The notes: generated by a model from the sequence alone, not told the origin. 64,000 bases of DNA from Ruegeria sp. THAF57 (GCF_903914075.1 NZ_CAIWNQ010000001.1:372001-436000), one strand, 5' to 3'. Numbered from the stretch's first letter, positions 45,977 to 55,689 are shown. Numbers and translations: made by a program.

Positions 45977-47797
45977 ATGTGTGGAATTGTAGGCGTTTTG
46001 GGGCGGCACGAAGTCGCCCCCATTCTGGTTGAGGCGTTGAAACGTCTGGAATATCGCGGTTATGACAGCGCCGGGATCGCAACAGTGAACGGTGGTGATC
46101 TGGGGCGTCGCCGGGCCGTGGGAAAGCTGGTGAACCTCAGCGATCTGCTGGTGCATGATCCCCTACCTGGCAAGTCCGGCATCGGCCATACACGCTGGGC
46201 CACCCATGGCGCGCCCTCGGTAACAAACGCGCACCCGCACAGGGCAGGTCCGGTGGCCGTGGTGCATAACGGCATCGTCGAAAACTATCGCGATCTGCGT
46301 ACAGAGCTAGCCGAGCACGGCGTGGGCTTCATGACCGAAACCGACACCGAAACCGTCGCGCTGATGGCCGAGCACTACCTGTCTACGGGGCTATCCCCGG
46401 TTGAGGCCGCCTTTAAGACAATTGACCGTCTGGAAGGCGCGTTTGCGCTGGCGTTTCTCTTCGAGGGGCACGAAGACCTGATCATCGCCGCGCGCAAGGG
46501 ATCGCCGTTGGCGATCGGGCATGGGGATGATGAGATGTTCGTTGGTTCGGATGCGATCGCGCTGGCGCCGCTGACGGATCGCATCACCTATCTTGAAGAA
46601 GGCGACCGCGCGGTGCTGACCCGTACCACGTTGGAAATTCGTAACGAAGCGGGCGATCTGGTCAACCGCGACGTCCGCCGGATCAAGCTAGACACTGCGC
46701 GCACCGACAAAGGTGGGCACAAGCACTTTATGGCCAAGGAAATTGCGGAACAGCCCGTGGTCGTGGCCGAAGCGATCCGTTCGTATTTGCCCACCGGCGG
46801 AGATGAGGTCACCCTGCCAGCAGAACTGGACTTTACCAAGCTCGACCGTCTGACGATGGTTGCGTGCGGCACCGCCTTTTTTGCCTGTCTGACCGCCAAG
46901 TACTGGTTCGAGAAGCTGGCCAAAATGCCGGTCGAAGTCGATATTGCCAGCGAATTCCGATACCGGGAACCTCCGATCAGTGACCGGACCGCGGCGCTGT
47001 TCGTTAGCCAGTCCGGGGAAACAGCAGATACGTTGGCGGCCTTAAGGTACTGTGAAGGCAAGGCGGACAAGATCGTTTCGGTGGTCAATGTCCCCGAAAG
47101 CTCGATCGCGCGCGAGAGCGATGTGGCGTTGCCCATTCATGCCGGGGTCGAGATCGGAGTGGCATCGACCAAGGCTTTCACATGCCAATTGAGCGTGTTG
47201 CTGATGCTTGCATTAAAAGCCGCCTCGGATCGCGGGACGTTGACGGCAGAAGAACTGGCCGACCACGCCGCCGCATTGCGCGGCTTGCCTGCGGTGCTCA
47301 ACGTCGCGTTAGAGCAGAACGACGCGATACGCGCATCAGCCCAACGACTATCTGAGGCGCGGGACGTTCTGTTTCTGGGGCGCGGCCTGATGTATCCGCT
47401 GGCCATGGAAGGCGCGCTAAAGCTAAAGGAAATCAGCTATATACACGCCGAAGGTTATGCGTCTGGCGAGCTGAAACACGGCCCCATCGCCCTGATCGAC
47501 AAACATATGCCGGTGGTTGTGATGGCGCCGCGTGACGCGGTTTTCGACAAAACCATATCGAACATGCAAGAAGTGATGGCGCGCAAAGGCAAGGTCATTC
47601 TGATTTCGGATGGCGACGGGATCGCCGAGGCTGAGGACGGCGTCTGGAGCACGATCCGCATGCCGCTTGTTCACGAAAGCCTCGCCCCGATCCTCTATTC
47701 GGTTCCTGCGCAGTTGCTGGCGTATCACACGGCCGTCGCCAAGGGCACAGACGTGGACCAGCCACGCAATCTGGCAAAATCTGTTACGGTGGAGTAG
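45977..47797 (+). CDS. glmS: Glutamine--fructose-6-phosphate aminotransferase (isomerizing)
   Basis: 606 residues. The N-terminal glutaminase has the catalytic Cys2 (MCGIVGVLG) and HTRWATHGAPS; the C-terminal part has two SIS domains (SQSGETADTLAALRYC, ARGKVILISDGDG-like end) and the C-terminal DQPRNLAKSVTVE. It makes glucosamine-6-phosphate, which starts the amino sugar pathway completed by GlmU. AAGGAG precedes the ATG by eight bases. Confidence 0.96.
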   Translation: MCGIVGVLGRHEVAPILVEALKRLEYRGYDSAGIATVNGGDLGRRRAVGKLVNLSDLLVHDPLPGKSGIGHTRWATHGAPSVTNAHPHRAGPVAVVHNGIVENYRDLRTELAEHGVGFMTETDTETVALMAEHYLSTGLSPVEAAFKTIDRLEGAFALAFLFEGHEDLIIAARKGSPLAIGHGDDEMFVGSDAIALAPLTDRITYLEEGDRAVLTRTTLEIRNEAGDLVNRDVRRIKLDTARTDKGGHKHFMAKEIAEQPVVVAEAIRSYLPTGGDEVTLPAELDFTKLDRLTMVACGTAFFACLTAKYWFEKLAKMPVEVDIASEFRYREPPISDRTAALFVSQSGETADTLAALRYCEGKADKIVSVVNVPESSIARESDVALPIHAGVEIGVASTKAFTCQLSVLLMLALKAASDRGTLTAEELADHAAALRGLPAVLNVALEQNDAIRASAQRLSEARDVLFLGRGLMYPLAMEGALKLKEISYIHAEGYASGELKHGPIALIDKHMPVVVMAPRDAVFDKTISNMQEVMARKGKVILISDGDGIAEAEDGVWSTIRMPLVHESLAPILYSVPAQLLAYHTAVAKGTDVDQPRNLAKSVTVE

Positions 47798-47803
47798 CGA
47801 CAC

Positions 47804-48487
47804 TTGGACGCCTATCTGGATCAGATCAAAGAACATGCCGATCCCGAGCGCGCTACGCAGATGGCGGCCTATCACAAAGCCGCCCGTCCTTATTTAGGGG
47901 TCGCAAACCCTATCTTGAACGACCTGACAAAAGCGTGGCGGCAAGACCTCGACGTGGCCTCTCGGGTTCAATTGGCCGATGACCTTTGGCAGACAAACAT
48001 TCATGAGGCTCGCTTGGCCGCCGCCAAATTGCTGACTCAGGCGCGCATACGGCCGGATGATGCAGTTTGGGATGTGCTGCAAAGTTGGTTGCCGGATTTC
48101 GATGCCTGGGCCGTTGCGGACCACGCGTGCATGGCCATGCAAAAGCGATTGTCAGCCGACCCAGACAGGCTGATTCAGGTCGAAGGTTGGACATCCTCAG
48201 ACCACATGTGGACACGTCGCGCAGCATTGGTGGCGACCCTGCCGTGGACCAAGCAAAACCACCCCAAGCCGGATGATCTGGACCGTCGGGATCGCATTTT
48301 GACCTGGGCCGCAGGATATGTCCCCGACCGTGATTGGTTCATCCAGAAAGCCATCGCATGGTGGTTGCGCGAGCTATCCAAGCACGACCCATCCCGCGTT
48401 GTCGCGTTCCTGCAGACATATGGGGATGCAATGAAACCCTTTGCGCGCAAAGAGGCCGGAAAGTACCTGAAGGATCAGTTTGAGTAG
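47804..48487 (+). CDS. DNA alkylation repair protein, AlkD-like
   Basis: 227 residues from a TTG at 47804, with GGTGGAG nine bases upstream. Tandem HEAT-like helices match the DNA alkylation repair family: DLWQTNIHEARLAAAKLL, WLPDFDAWAVADHAC, SSDHMWTRRAALVATLPW and DRDWFIQKAIAWWLRELSKHDP. AlkD-type proteins remove bulky or cationic alkylated bases without base flipping. It follows glmS by six bases. Its 3' end overlaps the convergent lipoprotein gene by 13 bases. Confidence 0.88.
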   Translation: MDAYLDQIKEHADPERATQMAAYHKAARPYLGVANPILNDLTKAWRQDLDVASRVQLADDLWQTNIHEARLAAAKLLTQARIRPDDAVWDVLQSWLPDFDAWAVADHACMAMQKRLSADPDRLIQVEGWTSSDHMWTRRAALVATLPWTKQNHPKPDDLDRRDRILTWAAGYVPDRDWFIQKAIAWWLRELSKHDPSRVVAFLQTYGDAMKPFARKEAGKYLKDQFE

Positions 48488-48897
48488 ACCTCAAGCTCGA
48501 CCAATTCATCGAAAGGCAGCAGCAATGCCCGCATCGCATCTAACGACAACCGGCTGCCCCCGCCTTCCGGCCCAGAAGCAGGCACCAGCGTAATGTAGGC
48601 CTGAGCGCCAGTTTTCGGAACCACCACCCGCCCGGTGAATTCGGTCTCGACCAGCGGTGTTTCCAGCCAACGCCCCGGTGTTGTGGGGTCGCCTAGGCTG
48701 GCCACAGTGGTTTTCGGTCCAGCCCAACTGGGGGCAGACACAGCAACAGGCTCGGGGTCAGCTTCGTCTGCGACTTCTACTGCTTCGGGCTCGGCTTGAG
48801 CCTTCTCACTGTCGGCGCCAAAGACGCGATCTGTCGTGGATCGGACGGTGTCGCACCCCGCAACAACCGCGAACAAAACAAAAAATGCAATCCTCAT
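48475..48897 (-). CDS. Hypothetical lipoprotein
   Basis: 140 residues. A short signal with lipobox VVAGC places Cys15 as the lipid-carrying residue. A linker rich in Glu, Ala and Pro (about 30-60) follows, then a beta-rich domain (TPLVETEFTGRVVVPKTGAQAYITLVP, SRLSLDAMRALLLPFDELVELEVY in parts). I recognise no named family. It overlaps the AlkD-like gene tail to tail. It is likely anchored to a periplasmic membrane face. Confidence 0.75.
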   Translation of the reverse strand: MRIAFFVLFAVVAGCDTVRSTTDRVFGADSEKAQAEPEAVEVADEADPEPVAVSAPSWAGPKTTVASLGDPTTPGRWLETPLVETEFTGRVVVPKTGAQAYITLVPASGPEGGGSRLSLDAMRALLLPFDELVELEVYSN

Positions 48898-48987
48898 ACC
48901 GGTAATCTACCGTTCCAACGGCCTCTGATCTAGACCAAAGCACAGTTCGCCCTTGTCGCAGCGGGGTCACCGCTTTACCTATGGTGC

Positions 48988-49998
48988 ATGACTGCTGCTC
49001 CACTAATCGACCCGTTTGCCCGTGCAATCACCTACTTGCGTGTTTCCGTCACGGACCGCTGCGACTTTCGCTGTGTTTATTGTATGTCCGAAGACATGAA
49101 GTTCCTGCCCAAAAAGGATCTTCTGACTTTGGAGGAACTGGACCGGATGTGTTCGACCTTCATCAACATGGGCGTCGAAAAGCTGCGCATCACGGGGGGT
49201 GAACCTTTGGTGCGCCGGAACATCATGGCGTTCTTCAACGCGATGACACGCCATCTGGAAAGCGGGGTACTTAAGGAGTTGACCCTCACAACCAACGGAT
49301 CGCAACTTCATCGTTTCGCAGACGACCTCTACGCAGCCGGCGTGCGCCGCGTGAACATCTCGCTGGATACGCTGGACGAGGACAAATTCGCCCAGATCAC
49401 ACGCTGGGGACGCCTGAAACAGGTCTTGAAAGGCATTGACGCAGCTCAGAAAGCCGGGCTGCGCATCAAGATCAACGCCGTTGCCCTTAAGGGTTTCAAC
49501 GAAGAGGAGCTCCCTCAAATCACGCGGTGGTGCGCCGAGCGCGACATGGATCTAACCTGGATCGAAGTCATGCCCATGGGTGATATCGGCAATGAAGACC
49601 GCCTTGATCAGTACTGGTCGCTGAAGGACGTGCGCAAAGAGTATGAAAACCACTACACAGTCTCTGATCTGGCCGAGCGCACGGGCGGACCGGCGCGCTA
49701 TGTACGGCTTGAAGAAACCGGACAGAAAATCGGGTTCATTACACCGCTGTCCCACAATTTCTGCGAAAGCTGCAACCGTGTACGCCTGACCTGCACCGGT
49801 GAATTGTATATGTGCCTTGGTCAGGAAGACATGGCCGACTTGCGCAGCTCACTTCGGGATCATCCAAACACCGAAGAGCCGCTGGAACACGCAATCCGCG
49901 CGGCCATCAATCTGAAACCCAAGGGCCACGATTTCGACTATTCCCGCCAGTCCGTCGACGGAAAGATGAGCCGTCACATGAGTCACACAGGCGGCTGA
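48988..49998 (+). CDS. moaA: GTP 3',8-cyclase
   Basis: 336 residues. The radical SAM cluster ligands are Cys25, Cys29 and Cys32 (CDFRCVYC), and a second C-terminal 4Fe-4S cluster is set by [22 protein letters not shown] and LTTNGSQL are standard. It converts GTP to the cyclopterin precursor of molybdopterin. The enzyme links to the molybdenum hydroxylase at the right end of the window, which needs the cofactor. moaA ends one base before waaA. Confidence 0.96.
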   Translation: MTAAPLIDPFARAITYLRVSVTDRCDFRCVYCMSEDMKFLPKKDLLTLEELDRMCSTFINMGVEKLRITGGEPLVRRNIMAFFNAMTRHLESGVLKELTLTTNGSQLHRFADDLYAAGVRRVNISLDTLDEDKFAQITRWGRLKQVLKGIDAAQKAGLRIKINAVALKGFNEEELPQITRWCAERDMDLTWIEVMPMGDIGNEDRLDQYWSLKDVRKEYENHYTVSDLAERTGGPARYVRLEETGQKIGFITPLSHNFCESCNRVRLTCTGELYMCLGQEDMADLRSSLRDHPNTEEPLEHAIRAAINLKPKGHDFDYSRQSVDGKMSRHMSHTGG

Positions 49999-49999
49999 C

Positions 50000-51322
50000 A
50001 TGCCCGATCATTCAGAACGACCAACGCTGCTATACACCCTGTATTGCGGCCTGACCGGCGTTGCCGCGCCAATCGTTTGGCAGACGGTTCGAAAGAAACT
50101 ACAGGCGGCCGATGTCCCGGTCGAGCGTCAGCACGAACGGTTGGGCCATGCAAGCCTGCCGCGACCAAATGGCCAACTGATCTGGTTTCATGCGGCAAGC
50201 GTCGGCGAAACCCTGTCCGTCATCACCCTGATCAAACGCCTGGGTCAACGCCTGCCCCAGGCCGAGTTCCTCATAACGTCCGGCACGCCGACCTCAGCCT
50301 CGTTGATCGCAAAGCGGATGCCCCCGCGCACGCGCCACCAATTCCCACCGCTTGACACGTCCGGACCCGTTCAGCGCTTCCTCAACCACTGGCGACCGGA
50401 CGCTGGTATTTTCGTCGAAAGCGAAATCTGGCCCCGGCTCATCGTTGAAAGTGCAGATCGCAAAATCCCACTGGCCTTATTGAACGCCCGTCTCTCAGAC
50501 AAATCTGTGGAGGGATGGAAAAAGCGGCCAGTAACCGCACGTTTCATTCTGGATAAGTTCAGTCTGTTCCTGACCCAACATGACAAGGCGGCCGAAAACT
50601 TGCGCCAAATGGGGGCTACACCCGAACGGGTTCAGTCAGGCACCAACCTCAAAGCTATGTCCGACCCCCTGCCTGTTGACCAGAACACAGTATCGCAAAT
50701 CCAAAACCAGATTTCAGGCCGCCCCATGTGGATTGCCAGTTCCACCCATCAGGGCGAGGAAGGCGCCGTTCTTGGCGCACATGCACAGTTGCTCAAACAT
50801 CGCCCCGACTTGCTATTGCTTCTGATCCCCCGCCACCCGGAACGACGGGACGAGGTTGCCGCCCTTATCAAACAAGCTGGACTAACAGCCGCCTTCCGGT
50901 CCTCTGACCAAGCGATCACGGACACAACACAAATCTACGTGGCCGACACTTTAGGGGAAACCGGCACATGGTACGCAATCTGCCCCATCGTGTTCCTCGG
51001 CGGCTCATTGAAGGAAATCGGAGGGCACAATCCCTTTGAACCCGCGCAAGCTGGCGCTGCGGTCATCACCGGGCCCGGCTACTACAATTTCGCTGAAACA
51101 TTCGCGCCCCTGATCGAAGCCGGAGGTGCGGTGGAAATAAACTCTGCCCCGCAACTGGCAGCTATCGTTGACAAATGGCTATCGGACCCAAGCGCACTGA
51201 ATTCAGCCCGAGCAGCCTCAAAATCCTGCGTCAATACACAGAAATCGGCCCTGAATGATGTCGTTGAAACCCTCCGTAACAGGCTTAATCTGGGGCCAAA
51301 GGATCCCTCTTCATCTGGCTAA
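50000..51322 (+). CDS. waaA: 3-deoxy-D-manno-octulosonic acid transferase
   Basis: 440 residues. Kdo transferase motifs: WFHAASVGETLSVITLI, FVESEIWPRLI, LLNARLSDKS, IASSTHQGEEGAVL, LIPRHPERRDEV and FLGGSLKEIGGHNPFEPA. It adds Kdo to lipid A precursor at the inner membrane. The last codons (SSG and the TAA stop) lie inside a repeat sequence, so the C-terminal residues are repeat-derived. One base separates it from moaA. Confidence 0.95.
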   Translation: MPDHSERPTLLYTLYCGLTGVAAPIVWQTVRKKLQAADVPVERQHERLGHASLPRPNGQLIWFHAASVGETLSVITLIKRLGQRLPQAEFLITSGTPTSASLIAKRMPPRTRHQFPPLDTSGPVQRFLNHWRPDAGIFVESEIWPRLIVESADRKIPLALLNARLSDKSVEGWKKRPVTARFILDKFSLFLTQHDKAAENLRQMGATPERVQSGTNLKAMSDPLPVDQNTVSQIQNQISGRPMWIASSTHQGEEGAVLGAHAQLLKHRPDLLLLLIPRHPERRDEVAALIKQAGLTAAFRSSDQAITDTTQIYVADTLGETGTWYAICPIVFLGGSLKEIGGHNPFEPAQAGAAVITGPGYYNFAETFAPLIEAGGAVEINSAPQLAAIVDKWLSDPSALNSARAASKSCVNTQKSALNDVVETLRNRLNLGPKDPSSSG

Positions 51323-51355
51323 AATATCCCGGGGGTGTGGGGGCAGCGCCCCCAC
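51310..51355 (+). repeat. Rhodobacteraceae-type hairpin repeat, copy 1
   Basis: TTCATCTGGCTAAAATATCC, then a G run and GTGGGGGC-AGC-GCCCCCAC. It shares the leading 20 bases (two differences, one inserted base) and the G-run-plus-hairpin layout with the copy at 55579. It supplies the waaA stop codon and sits between convergent genes, so it probably also ends transcription. Confidence 0.8.
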
Positions 51356-51367
51356 CTACGCCGCCAT

Positions 51368-52531
51368 TCACGCAGCGGGCATTCGCTGTTCCACAATCTC
51401 CGCCCACCAACTGCACCCCGCAGGAATGGCCTCATCGTTGAAATTGTATTCAGGGTGATGCACAGCCGCTGAATCGCCGTTTCCTACAAGAATATAGGCT
51501 CCCGGTCGCTCCTCTAGCATAAAGGCAAAGTCTTCGCCCCCCATGACCAAAGGTGCCTCGGCGCACTCACCGGCCACGGATCGCGCGACATCCGCTGCAA
51601 AATCAGTTTGCTCTTCGCTGTTCACCATCACGGGATAACCGCGGTAATACGTGACTTCTGCCGCTCCGCCGAATGTGGCGGCAACCCCGTTGCAAATTTC
51701 GCCGATCCGCTTTTCAGCCAGCCCCCGCATTGCTTCGCTCATCGTGCGCACCGTACCTTTTAACCTGACCGTCTGGGGGATCACGTTGAAAGCTGTCGAA
51801 GACGTTTCAAAAGAAGTGACCGACACGACAATCTGATCAATGGGATCGGCATTGCGCGACGCAATGGTCTGCAAGGCCATGACCGCTTGCGCGGCAAGGA
51901 CAGTCGTATCGACTGTTTCATGCGGCTTGGCCGCATGGCCCCCTTTACCTTCAAATACGATATCGAACTGGTCGGTCGCTGCAAAAAAGGCACCGGGGCG
52001 TATCGAAAAGCTTCCGACCGGACGTCCGGGCCAGTTGTGCATCCCATAAACTTCCTGAATGCCCCAACGGTCCATCATCCCGTCTTCGCACATCTCACGA
52101 CCACCGCCGCCGCCCTCTTCGGCGGGCTGAAAGATGACAGCCACAGTGCCATCAAAGTTTCGCGTCTCCGAGAGGTATTTCGCCGCCCCCAACAGCATGG
52201 CCGTATGCCCGTCGTGACCGCAGGCATGCATGGCGCCCTCGGTCTTGGACGCATAGTTCAACCCTGTCGCCTCATGAATCGGCAGCGCGTCCATATCAGC
52301 CCGCAATCCGATCACCTTGCCCTTTGTATCGACCTTGCCTTTGATGATGCCCACGACACCCGTGCGCCCGATCCCGGTCACGACCTCGTCACAGCCAAAT
52401 TCCCTCAGCTTTTCCGCGACCAAAGCACTGGTGCGATGGGTTTCGAACAGGATTTCGGGATTCTGGTGGATATCACGCCGCCACTCGGTGATTTCGTTTT
52501 GCAGTTCCGCGAACCGGTTCTTTATCGGCAT
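51368..52531 (-). CDS. M20 family amidohydrolase (hippurate hydrolase-like)
   Basis: 387 residues from the ATG at 52531. The dinuclear metal ligands are in HACGHDGHTAMLLG, FQPAEEGGGGG and MHNWPG, with the C-terminal GGEDFAFML His/Glu segment. Family members remove acyl groups from amino acids or cleave IAA-amino acid conjugates. It has a complete lid domain (about 190-300). The substrate is unknown. It converges on waaA with the hairpin repeat between them. Confidence 0.9.
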   Translation of the reverse strand: MPIKNRFAELQNEITEWRRDIHQNPEILFETHRTSALVAEKLREFGCDEVVTGIGRTGVVGIIKGKVDTKGKVIGLRADMDALPIHEATGLNYASKTEGAMHACGHDGHTAMLLGAAKYLSETRNFDGTVAVIFQPAEEGGGGGREMCEDGMMDRWGIQEVYGMHNWPGRPVGSFSIRPGAFFAATDQFDIVFEGKGGHAAKPHETVDTTVLAAQAVMALQTIASRNADPIDQIVVSVTSFETSSTAFNVIPQTVRLKGTVRTMSEAMRGLAEKRIGEICNGVAATFGGAAEVTYYRGYPVMVNSEEQTDFAADVARSVAGECAEAPLVMGGEDFAFMLEERPGAYILVGNGDSAAVHHPEYNFNDEAIPAGCSWWAEIVEQRMPAA

Positions 52532-52571
52532 GTCTACCTCCCATATTGTTCTTGTTCCCTGCTCTTGGCAG

Positions 52572-53714
52572 TCAATCCAGTGCAGCAGGTCGCAACGCAC
52601 CGGACAAGATAACTATCATGATTGCAAGCGGCAGCAGGGCCATAAACGCCAACCGCAATGTAAGCATCTCTGCCAAAAACCCAATAAGCGGAGGCCCGAT
52701 CAACAACCCGCCATATCCCAGTGTGGCTACGCTTGCGATGGCTTGGCCGGGCGGGACATTTGGATCGTTGGCCGCTCGACTAAACGCCAAAGGCATAATG
52801 ACCGCATAACCGATGCCCATCAGCGCAAAGCCTGCCAGCGCCAATTGGGGCTGCACCGCGGAAACGACGCCTAGAACACCCAATGCCGCGCACACGCCAC
52901 CAAATCTGGCCGTCGCGACAGGCCCAAACCGGGCGATGACGACGCCTCCGGCCAACCGAAAGGCAACCATGGTGACTGAGAATACAGCGTACCCCAAGGC
53001 CGCGACACTCTCGGCTGCGCCCGTCACGTCCCGCAAGAAAATCGCGCTCCAGTCTGCAACTGCGCCCTCTCCCAATGCACCGCAGAGGGCTGTAAATCCA
53101 ACAAGGATCAGGGCCCCGGATGGCAGGGCAAAAACCGCCCCGCCGGGCGAAGCCGACCGGCGCGACGTCCAGCGCACCCAAGACAAAACCAGCGCCAAAC
53201 CAACCACGACGCCGCCCGCAAGAAGAAAGTGCTGCATTACAGTCATTCCAAGCTGAACGGCACCGTACCCACTCAGCGCACCCAGCCCGGCCCCAAGGCT
53301 CCACATCGCGTGAAACGAAGACATGACGGGCTTATCATAGGCTTGTTCAACTTCAGCAGCCCATGCGTTCATCGCAACGTCCATCGATCCGTGAAACGCC
53401 CCGAATATGAATAGAAAGGCCGCCAGCGCCCAAAAACTACCGGCAACAGCCAACAGAACCAGCGAAAGCGTGTAGAGAACCGCGATGACACGCGTGATGG
53501 AAACCGCCCCAAACTTATCCGTCAAACGACCGGTTATCGGAAAGGAACAAACGGCCCCGGCCGCCATGAACAGCAAGCCAAGACCCAAAGCCTCGTGCGT
53601 CAAGTCCAGCCTGTCCCGTACCGCGGGGATACGGGACGCCCATATGCCAAACAACGCACCATTCAGGATGAACATGGCGGCTACAGCCCGCCATGCGGCT
53701 ACGATTCCAATCAC
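52572..53714 (-). CDS. MFS transporter
   Basis: 380 residues from a GTG at 53714, with GAGGG seven bases upstream. About 12 membrane segments and the opening FGIWASRIPAVRDRLDLTHEALGL fit the small MFS subgroup related to YbjJ. It lies 40 bases upstream of the M20 amidohydrolase gene on the same strand, and the two may work together on an acylated compound. The substrate cannot be set. Confidence 0.87.
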   Translation of the reverse strand: MIGIVAAWRAVAAMFILNGALFGIWASRIPAVRDRLDLTHEALGLGLLFMAAGAVCSFPITGRLTDKFGAVSITRVIAVLYTLSLVLLAVAGSFWALAAFLFIFGAFHGSMDVAMNAWAAEVEQAYDKPVMSSFHAMWSLGAGLGALSGYGAVQLGMTVMQHFLLAGGVVVGLALVLSWVRWTSRRSASPGGAVFALPSGALILVGFTALCGALGEGAVADWSAIFLRDVTGAAESVAALGYAVFSVTMVAFRLAGGVVIARFGPVATARFGGVCAALGVLGVVSAVQPQLALAGFALMGIGYAVIMPLAFSRAANDPNVPPGQAIASVATLGYGGLLIGPPLIGFLAEMLTLRLAFMALLPLAIMIVILSGALRPAALD

Positions 53715-53783
53715 CGGTCTACCCTCAGCTCTCCGCCTGCCCCGGTCAGTACTACAGACACGGCACGGAATGGCAAACGAGGT

Positions 53784-55061
53784 TTACTCCAACCGTCTGC
53801 GAATTTGCCGGATCGCAAACCAAACGATAAGCACAACCGGGATCGTGACAATCGCCGTCAGCATGCCTTTGCTTATCCCGGCCTTGGTCAAAGGGTACAA
53901 AAGGTAGCTGACCAAAGAGACCGCATAATAGCTGATGGCAACCACCGACAACCCCTCGACCGTATGCTGCAAACGCAGGGCCAGATCAGCGCGACGGTCC
54001 ATACTTTCCAACAGCGCCTGATTCTGCGCACTGCGTTCCACATCCACCCGGGTCCGCAACAGCTCTCCTGCGCGGATGGCCCGATCCGACAGGGCCTGCA
54101 AGCGTCGCTCGGTCGACTTCACGGTGCGGATCGCGGGGTCATAGCGCCGCATCATGAAATCGGCAAAGCTCTGACGGCCCTCAAACCTCTGCTCGCGCAA
54201 CACCTCGATGCGTTGATTTACGATGGCTTCATATGCGCCCGTTGCACCGAACCGAAACGAACACCGGGCAGACAATGTCTCCAGCTCAATCGACGTGGCA
54301 AGCAGGTCCGGCAAAAGCTCGTCAGGATGGGCCGAATTGTCGGTCATCTGCCCCATCAAATTGGTAAGTTGCGCGTCCAACTCACCAATCCGGGGCGTCA
54401 ATTGCTTGACGCGGGCAAAACCCAACATCGACATCGCCTTATATGTTTCGATCTCGCACAAGCGCTGAATGATCCGCCCCGTCCTGCGCCGCCCGGTGCC
54501 TTGGTTCACAAACAGCGCGAAGCGCATATGTCCAGCCGGATCAATCCGAAAGTCGCTCGCGCATATGGCCGCATCATCCAACACTCTCGCCACAGCAAGA
54601 CTTTCCGGTTCGAACCAATCGGCCAAGGCGTCCTTGGCCGCCGCATCGCTTTCCAGGTCCACCACCCGCATCATGGCCGAGGTGACACGCTGACCCGGAC
54701 TCGCCATCAGCCAGTCCTGTGGGAACACCTCAAAATCGGCAGGATTGAAGGCACGGTCGCTGACATTCTGCGTGATCGCAGTATACGTCACAAACTCGGT
54801 ATGCTGCTCCCACTTGAGCCAATGACGGCCAATCTGACCCGCATAATGGGTGGCCTCAGGCTGCGGATGCGGCGCGCCATGGCGATCCAGCAGATTGATC
54901 AAATGCACCATATCTTCGTGCCGATCCCGCCCGACAGCCTCAGTGGTTTTCTTTATGGCCAGAAACACCACCGTGCAGGGCGTCGACGCCACCGGAAATG
55001 GGCGCGCATGCAGTTCGTTGGCCAGCGCATAGCGCAGCGGATGATCATCAATAGGCGTCAT
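53784..55061 (-). CDS. DUF3422 family membrane protein
   Basis: 425 residues. The N-terminus HPLRYALANELHARPF is the DUF3422 mark. A long soluble helical part follows, including a coiled-coil-like region (about 240-350), and two membrane helices lie near the C-terminus (about 360-415). Function is unknown. Its start is preceded by a good promoter candidate in an AT-rich gap. Confidence 0.9.
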   Translation of the reverse strand: MTPIDDHPLRYALANELHARPFPVASTPCTVVFLAIKKTTEAVGRDRHEDMVHLINLLDRHGAPHPQPEATHYAGQIGRHWLKWEQHTEFVTYTAITQNVSDRAFNPADFEVFPQDWLMASPGQRVTSAMMRVVDLESDAAAKDALADWFEPESLAVARVLDDAAICASDFRIDPAGHMRFALFVNQGTGRRRTGRIIQRLCEIETYKAMSMLGFARVKQLTPRIGELDAQLTNLMGQMTDNSAHPDELLPDLLATSIELETLSARCSFRFGATGAYEAIVNQRIEVLREQRFEGRQSFADFMMRRYDPAIRTVKSTERRLQALSDRAIRAGELLRTRVDVERSAQNQALLESMDRRADLALRLQHTVEGLSVVAISYYAVSLVSYLLYPLTKAGISKGMLTAIVTIPVVLIVWFAIRQIRRRLE

Positions 55062-55086
55062 TCAGGGCTCCGGGTCTGACCAGCGC

Positions 55087-55114
55087 ACTATACGATACCT
55101 TAAAAATACATCAA
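55087..55114 (-). promoter_or_regulatory. Candidate promoter of the DUF3422 gene
   Basis: On the minus strand TTGATG (55114-55109), a 16-base spacer, and TATAGT (55092-55087). It lies in a 108-base AT-rich gap and gives a leader of about 20 bases. Confidence 0.5.
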
Positions 55115-55169
55115 TTCTCTTTTTATTTCATATGCTTACAAGGATACTACGGTATACAAATCCGCTATC

Positions 55170-55526
55170 TCATTGATTTGGTTGCCACAGCTCGATCGGG
55201 TTGCCCTCGGGGTCGTGAAGTCTGGCGAATTTTCCGACCTCGCTGTCCCATTCGGCCCGAGTCTCCACAGGGATACCAGCGGCCTCAAGCTGCGCGATCA
55301 TCCCGCCCAAATCGTCCACTCGAAAATTAATCATCCATTGCTGTTCGGAGCGCCCGAAATAGTCCGTATCCTGAGCGAAGGGCGCAAAGACCGTGTACCC
55401 AGCGCTCTGTTTCCAAGGCAGCGGGTTGAGCTGGTTCACACCAAGATGTTCTTCATACCACCGTCCAAGCGCCTCCGGATCACGAGCGCGAAAGAACACA
55501 CCGCCTATGCCATTTACTTTCTGCAA
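55170..55526 (-). CDS. VOC (glyoxalase/bleomycin resistance) family protein
   Basis: 118 residues from a TTG at 55526; no ATG gives a full domain. The VOC pattern is clear: VFFRARDPEALGRWYEEHLGV, QWMINFRVDDLGGMIAQLEAAGI, and KFARLHDPEGNPIELWQP with the C-terminal metal Glu. The family has dioxygenases, lyases and binding proteins; the ligand here is unknown. It lies between DUF3422 and the hairpin repeat copy 2. Confidence 0.85.
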   Translation of the reverse strand: MQKVNGIGGVFFRARDPEALGRWYEEHLGVNQLNPLPWKQSAGYTVFAPFAQDTDYFGRSEQQWMINFRVDDLGGMIAQLEAAGIPVETRAEWDSEVGKFARLHDPEGNPIELWQPNQ

Positions 55527-55578
55527 AACCTACCCATTCGCGAACACCTTCTCCCCAAAGATACCACATCTCGCCCGC

Positions 55579-55627
55579 TTCATCTGGCCAAAAATATCCT
55601 GGGGGGTTTGGGGGGCAAAGCCCCCCA
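55579..55627 (+). repeat. Rhodobacteraceae-type hairpin repeat, copy 2
   Basis: TTCATCTGGCCAAAAATATC, C/T, a G run and TGGGGGGC-AAA-GCCCCCCA. It lies in the 163-base gap between pntB and the VOC gene, in the same orientation as copy 1. The stem arms changed in concert relative to copy 1 (six G with six C), which points to selection on pairing. Confidence 0.8.
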
Positions 55628-55643
55628 TCATTCACCAAAAAGA

Positions 55644-55667
55644 AAAGGGCGCCCATCGGCGCCCTTT
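55644..55667 (-). terminator. Intrinsic terminator of the pntAB operon
   Basis: On the minus strand AAAGGGCGCC-GATG-GGCGCCCTTT is a perfect ten-base-pair stem, followed by TCTTTTT. It is 23 bases after the pntB stop. Confidence 0.92.
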
Positions 55668-55689
55668 CCAATCTACCTGTACGAATAGA

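Noticed and set aside
53595-55079. 494-residue open frame on the plus strand
   Set aside because: Antisense to the DUF3422 gene; low-complexity Arg/His/Gln content.
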